DNA of 46,899 nucleotides from an uncultured Pseudomonadota bacterium (lineage in GTDB: Bacteria; Bdellovibrionota_B; Oligoflexia; Oligoflexales; CAIMVM01): the NCBI GenBank assembly GCA_903844895.1, contig CAIMVM010000204.1:1-46899 (forward strand), in the 5' to 3' direction. The first letter of the stretch is position 1, and each line of letters opens with the position of its first letter. The notes under the pieces were generated by a model that ran no database searches, was not told the origin of the DNA, and saw only the letters and a program-made list of their open reading frames with translations. A program made the position numbers and the translations under genes. Below, in pieces: positions 8,449 to 17,894 of this stretch.

Positions 8449-9927
8449 ATGAAATTACATTTTGGAAACGTGCGCTGCATTCGTGTCTATTTAAAGGCTG
8501 CTTTATCGGCCTTTCTCTTGGCCACGAGTTCCACGATATGGGCAGACGGGCTCTCCTCCTCCTCAGCTTCAGGCACTCCAAAGATGAGCCAGGGCACTGC
8601 TGTAGAAGCCAAGGATTATCAACTCAATCGTCTTGATAACGGGTTGGAGATTGTCACGTATGCTTCCAGTAAGGTTCCTTTAGTTACATTTGTACTTGTC
8701 TTTAGGGCTGGAGCCATGACGGAAACTCCAGAAACCAATGGCTTGACGCATTTGTGGGAGCACATGTTCTTTAAAGGTAATGCGAGACTTCCAAAGCAGG
8801 AAGATTTTGTGCGACGCGTGAGGCAACTTGGTATTTCCTACAACGGAGACACCTCTTCAGAAATGGTCAGGTACTACTTTACCCTTCCTTCGGTACATCT
8901 TGAAGAAGGGATGCAGTTTATGGCTGATGCTATTCGCACGGCAAAGTTAGATAAGAAAGAGCTAGAGAAAGAGCGAGTGGTTGTACTCAATGAATACGAA
9001 AGAAACGCTTCTGACCCAGGTTTTGAATCCCGCACCCTTAGGCGGTTGATGCGCTATGGCGAACTAGCCTATTTGCGAGATCCCCTAGGCACTAAAAAGA
9101 TCATATTATCTGCCACTGTAAAGCAGTTAGAAACCATCAAGAATGAAGTGTTTGTTCCCGCTAACGGCGCCTTAATGATATCAGGGGATTTTAAAACAGA
9201 AAAGGTTCTTGCCTTAGCTAAAACTTATTTTGGAACTTGGAAAAATCCTAAAGGCTGGAAGGCACCCGTAAGACCAAGTTTTGCGCCAATGACAGAGACA
9301 AGAGAGATCATTTCCACTCATAAGTCATTTGAAAATGCTACGATCACCCATTCCTTTTCAGGACCATTGGTAAAGGAAAACCCCAAGGATACTTATGCGG
9401 CCGACTTCTTGAGCGGTTTGTTAAGCCATAGACAAAATCAGTTTTACAAAACTTTTGTAGAGTCCGGACTCACATTCGGGGCCCACTGCTCCTACCATAC
9501 CCAAGCAAAGGCAGGGGAGATTTATCTGAGCGCAGAGATGCCTCCACAGAATATGTTGAAGGTGAAAGATCATCTACTTGCAGAAATTCCTAAATGGGTA
9601 AACGAGTCCTATTTTACAAAAGAACAATTTGAGGATGTTAGAACAGGTATTGAGATTAGTCGTATTAAGGAAACAGCAACTCCAAGCGCTTACATAAAGG
9701 AGCTGGCTTTTTGGTGGGCTGTGCCGAACTTTAGTTACTATGACTCATACAATAGCGAGCTGAAAAAATTGTCTTTTAAAGATATCAAAGAATATGTTGA
9801 AAAGTGGTTGCTAAATAAGCCTCATTTAACCACCGGATTAGTCAATCAAGCAGAAGCAGCTAGTCTCGGAATTAAAGACACAGGTGCGGAGTTGGCAGAC
9901 AAAATGTTAAAAGCATACAGGGAGTAG
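8449..9927 (+). CDS. Secreted M16 zinc metallopeptidase, catalytically complete subunit
   Basis: The 492-residue product has an N-terminal signal-like hydrophobic stretch (about residues 14-32) and an M16 domain. The zinc motif HLWEH is at H101-H105, and the third ligand Glu182 in VVLNEYERN stands at the canonical distance of 76 residues, so the active site is intact. M16 peptidases (pitrilysin, PqqL, mitochondrial processing peptidase) degrade or process peptides in a clam-shell chamber; two-domain bacterial forms work as dimers. The next gene encodes a second M16 chain without the metal site, two bases downstream, so the pair probably forms an active/inactive heterodimer in the periplasm. 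AAGGA precedes the ATG. Confidence 0.92.
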   Translation: MKLHFGNVRCIRVYLKAALSAFLLATSSTIWADGLSSSSASGTPKMSQGTAVEAKDYQLNRLDNGLEIVTYASSKVPLVTFVLVFRAGAMTETPETNGLTHLWEHMFFKGNARLPKQEDFVRRVRQLGISYNGDTSSEMVRYYFTLPSVHLEEGMQFMADAIRTAKLDKKELEKERVVVLNEYERNASDPGFESRTLRRLMRYGELAYLRDPLGTKKIILSATVKQLETIKNEVFVPANGALMISGDFKTEKVLALAKTYFGTWKNPKGWKAPVRPSFAPMTETREIISTHKSFENATITHSFSGPLVKENPKDTYAADFLSGLLSHRQNQFYKTFVESGLTFGAHCSYHTQAKAGEIYLSAEMPPQNMLKVKDHLLAEIPKWVNESYFTKEQFEDVRTGIEISRIKETATPSAYIKELAFWWAVPNFSYYDSYNSELKKLSFKDIKEYVEKWLLNKPHLTTGLVNQAEAASLGIKDTGAELADKMLKAYRE

Positions 9928-9929
9928 CC

Positions 9930-11267
9930 ATGAAATATATTTTGATGCCTTTTATTCTTTATTCCATGGTTTCAAAAGCCGCGCCGCTGGTGTCTGAGGA
10001 AACTATCTCAAGACAAAAAGAGGCGACGAGTGTTCAGTATCTGTCGAACGGAATTCCAGTAATCCTGCGGAAGGAGCCGTCCTCAAAAATAGCACTCATT
10101 AGTGTTCAATTTGACTATGGACTTAAAGATGCCAAGCCTGGAAAGAAATCTATTCCTGAAATTCTACTTCCTGTAATGAGCCGGGCAACAAAGTCTATTT
10201 CTAGGGAAGAAATGAATCGGATACAGGAGAAATACGCATTAAACATAGGATGTGCTAGCAATATAGACGTGTCTTCTTGCGCGATGGAAACAGTTGATAT
10301 GTATTGGGACAATACCCTTTCAATCTTGGGATCCATTGTTCGCGAGCCCCTTTTAGATCCCGTTGATATTAAGCTCATTGCAGACCGAAGTATTGCACAA
10401 GCAAAAAAATTGCAATCTGATCCCGAGGATTATGTGAATGAGATTGCTAATCGCGTTTACTATGAATCTTCCCATCCCTATACAAATCCAGTGTCTAATC
10501 AAATTAAGGAAATCCCAGCTATTGGTCCTTTAGAGCTTTCCAAGGCGCATAAGGAGCTTTTAGATGCAAGTCGGATCTCTTTAGTGGTGGTCTCTCATTT
10601 GGACACTAAGAAAATATTGAAGGATTTGGAAACTCAGTTTGGTGCTATTGCCGCAAGCTCAGGATATGCCCGAGCTACTGTGAGTTATCCCCTCAATCAA
10701 GAATTAGGAAAGCTTGCGTTTGAAAATAGAGACATACCCACATCCTATATGCGCATTAAATTTCCTACCCCAAATGCTACCGATAAAGATGCGGTAGCCG
10801 CAAAGCTTCTTTTTGATGTCCTAGCGGAAGAGATGCACACAGAAATTAGAACAAAACGAGGCCTTTCTTATGCTGCCCACGCCCTTACGAGCCAAATTTC
10901 TATTGGCCATGGGGCCTTGGTTGTTTCCACTCCAAAGCCTAGGGAAGTGGTTCCCGTAATTTTAGCGATTATCAAAAAAATTCAGACTCAAGCCATTCCT
11001 CAATTACAAATAGACGAATACAAAAAAGGATTTGCTACGGCCTTCTTCTCTCGTGGGGAGACTCATAGTTCTGTTGCGGCTGCTTTAAGTAATTCGTTTT
11101 ATTACTTTAATTCGACCAATCCTGCCTACGATTTCCCAAAAGTTCTAGACAATGTCAAAAGTAAAGACATCATGCGCCTTGCCAAACTGTATTTGAAAGA
11201 TATGAAAGTTGGCATCATAGGTCCCGAAAGTCAGTTTGCTAAAGACACCTTTAATGGGCTGCCATGA
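9930..11267 (+). CDS. M16 peptidase-like protein, non-catalytic partner subunit
   Basis: The 445-residue protein has a short signal peptide (through about residue 17) and M16 features, including VQYLSNGIPVILRKEPSSKI near the start and the RTKRGLSYAAHA segment (R/Y substrate-binding region) in the C-terminal half. Where HxxEH should be, it reads GKKSIPEILLPV, so the zinc site is absent. This matches the alpha-type subunit of heterodimeric M16 enzymes, which helps bind substrate. It starts two bases after the active subunit, with GGGAG as ribosome site, and its stop overlaps the next ATG (ATGA), so three genes appear co-translated. Confidence 0.9.
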   Translation: MKYILMPFILYSMVSKAAPLVSEETISRQKEATSVQYLSNGIPVILRKEPSSKIALISVQFDYGLKDAKPGKKSIPEILLPVMSRATKSISREEMNRIQEKYALNIGCASNIDVSSCAMETVDMYWDNTLSILGSIVREPLLDPVDIKLIADRSIAQAKKLQSDPEDYVNEIANRVYYESSHPYTNPVSNQIKEIPAIGPLELSKAHKELLDASRISLVVVSHLDTKKILKDLETQFGAIAASSGYARATVSYPLNQELGKLAFENRDIPTSYMRIKFPTPNATDKDAVAAKLLFDVLAEEMHTEIRTKRGLSYAAHALTSQISIGHGALVVSTPKPREVVPVILAIIKKIQTQAIPQLQIDEYKKGFATAFFSRGETHSSVAAALSNSFYYFNSTNPAYDFPKVLDNVKSKDIMRLAKLYLKDMKVGIIGPESQFAKDTFNGLP

Positions 11268-12427
11268 AGGCTGCTCAGATTTTATATCCGGTCTTTTGCT
11301 TCATAGCTCTCGGTAGCTGTGAGCTTAATAGGCTACATCACAGCACCTCCCAAGAAGGGACAAGGCTTCAGCCAACGCCAAAAATATACCCAGTAGATCC
11401 ACGCGTGCATGTGGATCTACCTAGTACCGATCCACTCGACCCTTCCACTTTTCCGCGAGATATTAGCAATGCATTCGCCTACTCTCGTTATTCTATTGGC
11501 GTGGCAGCGAGTTCCCAGTCGATTCATGACGCCAAGACTAAAAGCGAATTGGGGGAAGGTTTAAAAAACGTCTTGAATTCCTCTCCCATTTCGCCAGAAG
11601 TTATAAGTGAAACGTATAAAACTACGCTAAGTGACGCGGAAAAAATCAAGGCGAGTAAACATGTCAAAGATTTATTTCCAGAATCTTTGTTGGAAGGGAC
11701 CTTATCTGAAAAGTCTTTTCTATTTGCAAAACGTCTAGCTCGCTGTACATCAGGTACGGGAGCCTCGCTGAAACAATGCTGTGAAGCCTTTTTAACTCCG
11801 ATGCTTCTCTTTTCAGACGATGCGATACCACCTCTCTATAGCCAAGCAAAAGAGGCCAAAAAAGTAGACGTGTCAATTTTTCTCAAGGATGATGATCGTA
11901 ACTCCGCAGTTTTTAAACATTCCGGCGCTCGTGTCTGGCTTTCTCAGTGCAACTATCCTGTGACGTCATTTCCTAAGGATCTTGCGAATTTTAAGTCTCA
12001 ATTCGGCGATTACAGTAAATGGAGCGGAGATTTTCACCCATACAGCATGGCCAAGCAGGGCCCTAGGCGGATCTATCGGAAGAGTGTGCCAGCTGTTTCT
12101 GTTGCAGAGACTTTAGGAGAAAATTGTCTGCCTAAAGAAACTGAAGTTGTAATTCAAAGTCTAACAGGCATTACGACATTTGGTGTTTTCGATTCGAAAG
12201 GGCTGCGTATTGAATTTTCAGAGTTTCCAATTGCGAATGGCAGCAACTCAATTCGTCTCGCGCCTGATTCATGTCTAGGTTGCCACTTAAAACTCGATAC
12301 GCGAAAGTTCAATGTTCGAATCCCCAGTTATATAGCTTTGGGACTCGAAGTGATGGAGCATCATAAGATTAAAATTAAGGGAGATCGCGCAGCTTGTGCT
12401 CTACCTGGTGAAAGCATTGTTTGGTAA
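11264..12427 (+). CDS. Lipoprotein with a single c-type haem motif, unknown function
   Basis: The 387-residue protein starts in a 4-base ATGA overlap with the M16 partner gene. The N-terminus has a lipobox ending LGSC with Cys19 as lipid anchor, so the mature protein is expected in the outer or inner membrane facing the periplasm. One haem c motif, CLGCH, lies at about residues 337-341. Other cysteines (CTSGTG, QCCEAF) fall in the middle. I do not recognise a family for the main body. Tight coupling to the M16 pair suggests a joint role in envelope protein or peptide handling, but what a haem would do there is unclear. Confidence 0.75.
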   Translation: MKAAQILYPVFCFIALGSCELNRLHHSTSQEGTRLQPTPKIYPVDPRVHVDLPSTDPLDPSTFPRDISNAFAYSRYSIGVAASSQSIHDAKTKSELGEGLKNVLNSSPISPEVISETYKTTLSDAEKIKASKHVKDLFPESLLEGTLSEKSFLFAKRLARCTSGTGASLKQCCEAFLTPMLLFSDDAIPPLYSQAKEAKKVDVSIFLKDDDRNSAVFKHSGARVWLSQCNYPVTSFPKDLANFKSQFGDYSKWSGDFHPYSMAKQGPRRIYRKSVPAVSVAETLGENCLPKETEVVIQSLTGITTFGVFDSKGLRIEFSEFPIANGSNSIRLAPDSCLGCHLKLDTRKFNVRIPSYIALGLEVMEHHKIKIKGDRAACALPGESIVW

Positions 12428-12698
12428 GATCCCTAAGGCATTCTCCTTTGATACAGAATAAGCTCGGGTAATTGAGCCCCTATCACGGATATGGGTTTAG
12501 GAAGAAGACAAATGCAGTTACCGCTGTGTATGGCGCAAGAGCAAATGAATTTTTTAAGAATCGGTCTTATTTTCAGATAGATGTAAATTTCATTTTTACA
12601 GATTCAATGGCGTCGTTAAATCAATAGTTAGATGGAATATTTGCAATTCTGAATCGAATCTTTTAGCATTAAATTGCTCAATTTAACGGGGAGTTGTT

Positions 12699-13934
12699 AT
12701 GAATTGCAGGTCAAGGTTATCACTATCTATTGCGTGTGCATTCTTTGTGGTGTCAATAGTAGACACGGCCCTATGGTCGGAAAAGGCATATTCCTCTGAG
12801 ATTGCGGACCAACCACTCTATGCTGCAGCCAACGCGGACGCTCCTGATGAGGAAACCTTGGAAGGAGAAAGCATTCCAGCTACGGAATTAGGGAGCAAGG
12901 ATTCTCGGAAGAAAGTGGGTTCCAAATTAAAGAAAGATCTCTTGAAAAAAATGGAACTGCCCCAAGTAGAGATTAAGCTGTTCCCTGATTGGCCGGTACA
13001 ATCATTTGATTACTTCATCAGCCCCATTGTGGGATACGCTGTGGAAAAAAAGTCGATTCCTGGTGGAAGCGTGTCCTCAGCAGTCTATGAGGGAGGCTTG
13101 GGAGCTGCTTTAGTGGGAATTCCGATCCAGCCTTCAAATCCTGGTCTGACGTTGGATCTTTTAGGCGGAAAGGTTTGGGGTGGGGTGAAGAATGTAAGCT
13201 CGTCTGCAGCGAATGGGGACGAAAAATTGGACCTTGATGCGACGAACTATCAAAGATCATATGGCGCCCTCTACTTTACGGGATACTATAAAGCATTAAA
13301 GTTAAGACTAGGATTGAAACGGGGGCAAATCTTATATAGTTCCCAAGAATGGAGAGAGAATAATAATCAGAGTTTTGGCGTTGAAAATGATATAGGCATC
13401 CTAGTCCTTTCATCACTAAGCGGCCACTACACGATCTCTATGGACCGAGTTTGGTTGGACTCATTTAGCGACCCTCTGTTGGTTGAGTATGATCACTGGC
13501 TTCACGGAAAGGTAGCATCGAGCGTCCTGAAGTCTTCGTTCGATATAGGGCCCGGTTATTCGACATCTAGGGAAGTCGAAAAGTCAGGTTCCTCTGCACT
13601 TACTCAATCCGTGAGCTACGCAAAAGCCGAGCTCACATCAAACCCTTTTTGGAAATTTTCTTTAACGGCATCCGCTAAGTATATCCTTACAAAATCGGGT
13701 GAATTAGAGCTAACTGGGGTGAGACTACCTGAAGAAGGGCTTTATGATCCCAAAGAAAAAGGACTTCCGGCGGACAGCCTTTCAGCAAATTGGTTTCTCG
13801 GCTTCCAACGCCTTTTAGGTGGGATGGGAGTTGGCTATCAAGTCAATCTCACTATTACCCAAATGAGTGATAGCGACTTAAAAACTACAACACGAACGAG
13901 TGGATGGGTAGTGAACTACACTATGGGAATTTAA
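12699..13934 (+). CDS. Probable outer-membrane beta-barrel protein, unknown function
   Basis: The 411-residue protein starts after GGGGAG at suitable spacing. It has a signal-peptide-like N-terminus (hydrophobic core about residues 7-25), then an acidic and Lys-rich linker to about residue 95. From about residue 100 to the end it has many alternating strands with aromatic residues (YGALYFTGYY, LHGKVASSVL, WVVNYTMGI). This is the look of an outer-membrane barrel or periplasmic beta-structure. It stands alone between two gaps and has no visible operon partner. No family is recognised. Confidence 0.65.
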   Translation: MNCRSRLSLSIACAFFVVSIVDTALWSEKAYSSEIADQPLYAAANADAPDEETLEGESIPATELGSKDSRKKVGSKLKKDLLKKMELPQVEIKLFPDWPVQSFDYFISPIVGYAVEKKSIPGGSVSSAVYEGGLGAALVGIPIQPSNPGLTLDLLGGKVWGGVKNVSSSAANGDEKLDLDATNYQRSYGALYFTGYYKALKLRLGLKRGQILYSSQEWRENNNQSFGVENDIGILVLSSLSGHYTISMDRVWLDSFSDPLLVEYDHWLHGKVASSVLKSSFDIGPGYSTSREVEKSGSSALTQSVSYAKAELTSNPFWKFSLTASAKYILTKSGELELTGVRLPEEGLYDPKEKGLPADSLSANWFLGFQRLLGGMGVGYQVNLTITQMSDSDLKTTTRTSGWVVNYTMGI

Positions 13935-14280
13935 CATTTCATAGGTTTCAAATCATTCCTAGGCAATCTGAGTTTTCGAATATAGCGTGAGTGAATATAA
14001 AAAAAACAGCATCTCTACTCGGTAATTAGAACAGAAATAGAATCTCCAAGTTTACTTTCAGGTCAGGCGCATTCAGTTGAAATTAAGTTGATTTTACAAA
14101 AATAGGAAATCAATCAAATAACACTTGTGCTCGTATGCAAGGAAGTCCTTCTAGGAATGTGGCAAAAAATAGCGCGAAAACCCTTTACCATCGCCACTTT
14201 TGAAATGTTAGATGGAAAGAGTTTTCGTCTTGGCAGGTAACTTGTCGTGTTTTTGAAGTTAGAAAATCCAGTAGATCTTT
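13935..14280. other. Convergent intergenic region, 346 bp
   Basis: The region lies between the plus-strand barrel gene and the minus-strand M6 protease gene. It is AT-rich, with no reading frame and no clear T-tailed hairpin, so I see no defined terminator. Confidence 0.5.
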
Positions 14281-17200
14281 CTATTCCACAGGTGTCCAGC
14301 GAATCAAAATTTTAGCTCGTGGCTTTCTGTGAATATTTGAATTTTCATCGCTATCTAACGAGTTGTATTGATTTAGAACATTCGAGTCGGGAGAGACGAC
14401 TTTAAAGTTAAACCCTCTCAAATTTACGGTGGCCCGATTGGCTTGAAAGCGTTTGTCTTTCAAATGTGGGGAATCGTTGGTGCTCAATTTGTCTTCAAAG
14501 TCTTCCATCGGGGAAACGCTTTGAGTCGAAGCCGTGAGTTCGTGGTCAATTACCATTTCACCGGCTGAGTTTGCTTTCCAAACTTTCAACGGCGCAAAAC
14601 TGCCCATGTGAGCGTGTCTAAAGGTTTGAATCGCTGAGCGGGTGGCTGTACCCCCTTCTATCATAGCGCCTGGGGAACTGACTACAAAGTGTCTTCGTTG
14701 CTCAGAAGGTAGGTACGAATTTGCACTGTCTCTTCTAAAGCGCAATTTGAGTCCATTAAATGTCAAATCTTTCAAGCCGTCTATATCCTCGAAGTTCTTG
14801 CAGTCTGGAGATTTCCCATCTACATACTTTGCAAATTCGGGATAACCAAAACACTTGAAATCTTGGGTCTGTGCTGCAGATAGGGATTTATAGGATTCTT
14901 TGTTAGTATCATAGAAGCCGTTTTCATCTTTTAAAGAGTCTTGAGCAAATGGTCCTGGTATGCCAACTTCTCGCAAGGCATTGTTTATCGGCAAATAATA
15001 GCCGTGTCCTATTTGAGTTTCTACTTCGGGAGTGTTGCTTCTTCGGTCATAGGTAGAATCAAAGTACCAAGCAAGAACACCAGGTTGATGTTCGAGTGTG
15101 ACCACTCTAAAACGATCTTTTGCGCGGGGACCTGCTTCTGCGCCTAGGAACATTCCCATGCCTTGTGAACCTTGGATATTCAAATCGTTGTTATAAGATC
15201 CAGAATTTTCGAAAGTCTCTGAAGGATCGCGGTATTCAAGCATATAAAATTGTCGGCTTTGGATGTCTCTTTGACCATCTACGGAAGCAGTCCATTCAGC
15301 CCCTGGTATAAAATCATCTTCAAAATCAAATAGCGTTTTGTCCGCTAGCTTAATATTGTCTACAAATATGCCGAATTCATTGTATCCGGAGTCCGTCGCA
15401 TAGTTGATTTCAATTTGCGCTTTTTTGCCTCTAAGTGCAGACAAATCATAGGTTTTATTCAACCACACGGGAACTCGGCAGCCTTTAAGCTTAGCAGAGA
15501 ATTCTTGTTTTTCCTCTTTAGAAATGGCGCCGCTATTGATCTTTGTTCTGAGTTCTAAAACACGGTCGGCTTCGCAAGATGGGTTCTTCTCTGCCAAGGA
15601 ATCATGGTTTTCATCTCCAGAAAGAAGTCTGAATTCTTCACTAATGGCGCCATTAATTTTAACCCGACCGATATCATAGTCTGTTACAACTTTAATCTCT
15701 GCTTCAGAAGACGAAAAATTGGTTTCTGTTTCGATATAGAAAATTGTGTCAAAAGAAAGCATTGCGCTGCCAACCTGTGGAACGTCGACATGGAACTTCA
15801 ATGATTTTTGTCCATTGTCAAATCGTCCAGAATAAGCGGCTTTCTTTTCAGAAGAACTCGGGAAATCAATCTCTTTGGCTTTAGAAAGAGTCGGTTTCAT
15901 TTTTACCATAATTGAACTGTATACAGGTTCTAAAGTCTGAGGAACCAAGGACAAGATGTTGAACTTGTTTTCGAACCCTCTGATGATTTGACTAAAAAAT
16001 TCAGGGCCGGTGAAAGACGAATAAGTTTCTCGCTTCTTAGGTGATACAAAAGCAGAGCTACCTAAATATGCGGAAGTACTTTCGCCCTCGAGTACGATCT
16101 TGGGTGACAGCCAGCCAAGAGCCATTTTGTGAAATGACGACATTTCTTGGCCAAAGTTTCGACCGTTCTGGGCCATAATATCCCAATAGCCAACGTTATT
16201 ATCTCCTTCAATTGCATAGACATCGGGAAGGGTAAGCGAATGGCCGAATTCATGAACAAAAGTTGAAATGTCAGAATATTCTGACTGCATGTTATAGTCA
16301 AAAGCGGATAGTTGATCGTTTATCTTGTAGCCAAGAGCGCTTCTTTCTTCTCCTTCTAATAAAGGACCAGATTTAGGAAAATCAGGGTTGTCTTTTGCTA
16401 AGAAGATACTACTGCGATGAGGCCACAAGCGGTTGAAGCATTCAATAGCTTGTTCGCGTCTTGGGTCGTCTTTGGAAACATCATCCGAACCTGGCTTGGT
16501 TCCATTGGGGTCAAAAATTCTTTGACAGACATTTTGAGGTTTTCCTGCGTAAACTAATACTACGGCGTCGATAAAGCCATCAGGTTCGGAATAGATGCCG
16601 TCTTTGTCGGTGTCATTTAAATCCCAGCGATCAAATTGTTTCCAGAATAAGGTGTTATCTCCGACTTTCTGCTGAACCTTCTTTAAAGCATCAACCACTA
16701 AGGATTCGGCATTGATATCATTCTTTCCTACTACCGCTTTCCCATAAAATGACAGAGGATGTTCTACTGTGACTGGTTCGGTGACTTGTCCTGAAACGTT
16801 TAAAAGTCCGCCCGATGCCTGAAGATAGTAGGAGTGTAAGGAGTTAGGGCCATTGCCAAAAATTTCTTCTTGTGCAAGCCCCGAGGTGAATCGCGAGGGG
16901 TCCTTAAACTTACCATCAAATCGCGGCTCTGCGGCGAATTCGACTGGAATTACTAGTGTATTATAGGACCCTTTAAGGGAGTATATGCTAGTATGATCGC
17001 CCACGGCGCCTTGGATATTAGCTAAGTTAGTCTGAGCCAAGCTGCCGGAAGATATTTTATCAAGAATCTTAGTTTCCAGATTTTCAATGGAACTTCTAAT
17101 GGACTTTAACTTTGCTTCTAGGACTTTGATCTCTTCGGCGTGTTGTGCGCTCATCGCCTTTATTTGTGCGCCAAGTTCAGCAATTTGCGTCTCGAGTTTT

Positions 17201-17475
17201 GAGATTTTGTCAGTGTCGGTTTCCAAGGACATTCTGGAATTAAGTTCTTCAATCTGAGATCTAAGCCTATCAATTTCTTTTTGTTGCTTTTGTTGAAGCT
17301 GAGCCAGTTCATTTAAAGTTTGAGCTTCTTGTGCCTTGCGCTGGCCGTCTTCGTCGTTAAGACGAGCTGTAGGATTCAAATCGGGTGTCTTTTTTTCGTC
17401 AGACTTTCTAATGCAAGAGGCATTGGCCAATGCCAATGTCAGGAAACCTAAAAACATGCTCTTTGAGTAAATCAT
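14281..17475 (-). CDS. Secreted M6 family (immune inhibitor A-like) metalloprotease lipoprotein with N-terminal coiled coil
   Basis: This 1064-residue protein begins with a signal peptide and lipobox (ANASC, Cys20). A charged stretch follows, then a long coiled coil (about residues 45-150, with LQQKQQKEIDRLRSQIEEL). The protease domain has HEFGHSLTLPD, giving H408, E409, H412 and D418 as the M6 zinc site, followed by GYWDIMAQNG, the family Met-turn. An upstream acidic loop, DLNDTDKDGIYSEPDG, looks like a calcium site. The C-terminal half has beta-rich domains, including one with VDNIKLADKTLFDFED, as in MAM/InhA accessory domains. AAAGGAG precedes the ATG. It probably digests extracellular or envelope protein. 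The coiled-coil stalk on a lipid anchor is unusual for M6. Confidence 0.88.
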   Translation of the reverse strand: MIYSKSMFLGFLTLALANASCIRKSDEKKTPDLNPTARLNDEDGQRKAQEAQTLNELAQLQQKQQKEIDRLRSQIEELNSRMSLETDTDKISKLETQIAELGAQIKAMSAQHAEEIKVLEAKLKSIRSSIENLETKILDKISSGSLAQTNLANIQGAVGDHTSIYSLKGSYNTLVIPVEFAAEPRFDGKFKDPSRFTSGLAQEEIFGNGPNSLHSYYLQASGGLLNVSGQVTEPVTVEHPLSFYGKAVVGKNDINAESLVVDALKKVQQKVGDNTLFWKQFDRWDLNDTDKDGIYSEPDGFIDAVVLVYAGKPQNVCQRIFDPNGTKPGSDDVSKDDPRREQAIECFNRLWPHRSSIFLAKDNPDFPKSGPLLEGEERSALGYKINDQLSAFDYNMQSEYSDISTFVHEFGHSLTLPDVYAIEGDNNVGYWDIMAQNGRNFGQEMSSFHKMALGWLSPKIVLEGESTSAYLGSSAFVSPKKRETYSSFTGPEFFSQIIRGFENKFNILSLVPQTLEPVYSSIMVKMKPTLSKAKEIDFPSSSEKKAAYSGRFDNGQKSLKFHVDVPQVGSAMLSFDTIFYIETETNFSSSEAEIKVVTDYDIGRVKINGAISEEFRLLSGDENHDSLAEKNPSCEADRVLELRTKINSGAISKEEKQEFSAKLKGCRVPVWLNKTYDLSALRGKKAQIEINYATDSGYNEFGIFVDNIKLADKTLFDFEDDFIPGAEWTASVDGQRDIQSRQFYMLEYRDPSETFENSGSYNNDLNIQGSQGMGMFLGAEAGPRAKDRFRVVTLEHQPGVLAWYFDSTYDRRSNTPEVETQIGHGYYLPINNALREVGIPGPFAQDSLKDENGFYDTNKESYKSLSAAQTQDFKCFGYPEFAKYVDGKSPDCKNFEDIDGLKDLTFNGLKLRFRRDSANSYLPSEQRRHFVVSSPGAMIEGGTATRSAIQTFRHAHMGSFAPLKVWKANSAGEMVIDHELTASTQSVSPMEDFEDKLSTNDSPHLKDKRFQANRATVNLRGFNFKVVSPDSNVLNQYNSLDSDENSNIHRKPRAKILIRWTPVE

Positions 17476-17894
17476 CGTACACTCCTTTTGGGTTGCTCAG
17501 GCTGTATCGTGAATACATAGATCCTGGCGTCACTCCTGGGGATTACACGCTGCTCTACTTGGGGTCAACCATTTTTGGCGGCAAAAGGCCTTTTGTCCCC
17601 TTAACATGGCTGGAATTCGGCCATATTGTAAAATGTTTCGAAAAATACAAGGTGTTTCTATATTTTGGCTGGTTAATGGGTCTGCTTTCTTCGGATCCTA
17701 GAACACTACGTGAAGGCTCAAAAAAAGATGGTGGTTTGGCTAGAGCTACGACCCCTTACGAAGGTTAGAGGCAGCCCATCTAAGTCAATTGGTGAGAATT
17801 CCAGGGAGATCAGATGGGCTTTACATTGGAATCCTTCCATTTGCATTTGGAAGCGCGCCATGGCTTTAAGAATCCACTAGCAGTTTTGGATTCT
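17476..17894. other. Intergenic region between the two protease genes, 419 bp
   Basis: No convincing gene is present. A plus-strand frame that covers this region begins inside the M6 gene and has no ribosome site. The region includes an inverted repeat at 17773-17820 and an 8-bp inverted repeat (AAGAATCC at 17868, GGATTCTT ending at 17895) that overlaps the stop of the S8 gene. Confidence 0.55.
17773..17820 (-). terminator. Possible terminator hairpin downstream of the S8 protease gene
   Basis: AGCCCATCT at 17773-17781 is the exact reverse complement of AGATGGGCT at 17812-17820, leaving a 30-base loop. There is no long T-run on either side and the loop is large, so it may be a weak terminator or a decayed repeat. 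Confidence 0.35.

Noticed and set aside
8156-8581. Minus-strand 141-codon frame inside the Fe-S oxidoreductase end
   Set aside because: It is antisense to the CCG domain of a well-supported gene and runs past the next start; no ribosome site.
12295-12330. tRNA-like GTTCGAATCC segment
   Set aside because: It lies within the lipoprotein gene and lacks the acceptor and anticodon arms of a tRNA.
17430-17768. Plus-strand frame of 112 codons between the two protease genes
   Set aside because: It begins inside the M6 protease gene on the other strand, has no ribosome site, and the peptide does not look like a known protein.
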